NCBI GenBank assembly: GCA_013330315.1
Contig: DUIO01000220.1
Coordinates: forward strand, 2,017 to 8,149
Direction of reading: 5' to 3'
Source of the DNA: Methanosarcina sp.
Lineage (GTDB): Archaea > Halobacteriota > Methanosarcinia > Methanosarcinales > Methanosarcinaceae
DNA length: 6,133 nucleotides
In this document: positions 5,973 to 6,133 of the stretch, piece after piece
Layout: each line of letters opens with the position of its first letter
Position numbering within the stretch: position 1 is the stretch's first letter
Position numbers and translations under genes: made by a program
Notes under the pieces: generated by a model
What the model saw: only the letters and a program-made list of their open reading frames with translations
Told to the model about the DNA's origin: nothing
The model's database searches: none

Positions 5973-6133
5973 TTACTCCTCATACTTCTTTTTAATACCC
6001 TCATTATCCTCTCTTTCATTCTTCCACGTAAGTGTTACTTTCAGGTTTGTTTCCTTATCTGACTTGGTAATTACCGCCCTTCCATCCGTAGTCAGGCGCA
6101 GGTTAAAAGCCATCTGAACCTGAGAAGGTCTGC
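5973..6133 (-). CDS. Trypco1-like (CU044_2847 family) protein, C-terminal fragment cut by the window edge
   Basis: The last 52 codons and TAA of a gene whose start lies beyond position 6133. The reading frame gives RPSQVQMAFNLRLTTDG, then AVITKSDKETNLKVTLTW, then a charged tail ending KKKYEE. This fits the C-terminal pattern of trypsin-co-occurring domain 1 proteins: a Pro-x-x-Val strand with a hydrophobic/Phe pair, a Gly-containing turn, an Ala-Val-Ile-x-Lys strand, then a Lys-Val-Thr-Leu-Thr-Trp strand. The 15-residue hydrophilic extension after the Trp is longer than I would expect. Such domains are small, about 100 residues, and occur beside trypsin-like or other effector domains in predicted conflict or signalling operons. 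Here the next gene downstream on the same strand is a Lon-like protease, 231 bp away. The family call rests on pattern memory over 37 residues and is moderate. Confidence 0.6.
   Translation of the reverse strand, partial: RPSQVQMAFNLRLTTDGRAVITKSDKETNLKVTLTWKNEREDNEGIKKKYEE

Overview
The window looks like a piece of a Methanosarcina-type (methanogenic archaeon) chromosome. This is inferred from three things: a soluble PocR/multi-PAS sensor histidine kinase of the kind such genomes carry in large numbers, an archaeal-type metallophosphoesterase (TIGR00024/COG1407-like), and a membrane-anchored stand-alone Lon-type protease of archaeal type (COG1750-like). Intergenic regions are long and AT-rich, with archaeal TATA-like elements and few clear Shine-Dalgarno sequences. 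No species can be fixed from the sequence alone.

All supported genes lie on the minus strand, so transcription runs from right to left. From the right edge: (1) 6133-5973, the C-terminal 52 codons of a protein resembling the trypsin-co-occurring domain Trypco1 (CU044_2847 family), cut by the window; (2) 5741-4812, a 309-aa Lon-like S16 protease with an N-terminal membrane anchor, a coiled-coil stalk and an intact Ser/Lys dyad, followed by a strong hairpin/T-tract terminator at 4725-4772; (3) a 390-bp intergenic region with a good TATA box and an array of about four degenerate 28-30 bp repeats, which would lie in the leader of the next gene; (4) 4421-3564, a calcineurin-like phosphoesterase; (5) 3567-3328, a 79-aa unknown ORF that overlaps the phosphoesterase stop by ATGA; (6) an AT-rich region with palindromes and tandemly repeated TATA-like elements; (7) 3105-43, a 1020-aa PocR-PAS x4-HisKA_2-HATPase cytoplasmic sensor kinase, which has a small hairpin directly after its stop codon.

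The genes do not form one obvious pathway. The only tight coupling is between the phosphoesterase and the 79-aa ORF. The pairing most worth following is a Trypco1-like gene lying upstream, on the same strand, of a membrane-tethered Lon-like protease. Trypco domains are named for co-occurrence with trypsin-like proteases, but here 231 bp separate the two genes, so a functional link is only a hypothesis. The kinase has no response regulator inside the window. No tRNA, rRNA, CRISPR array or insertion sequence was recognised.
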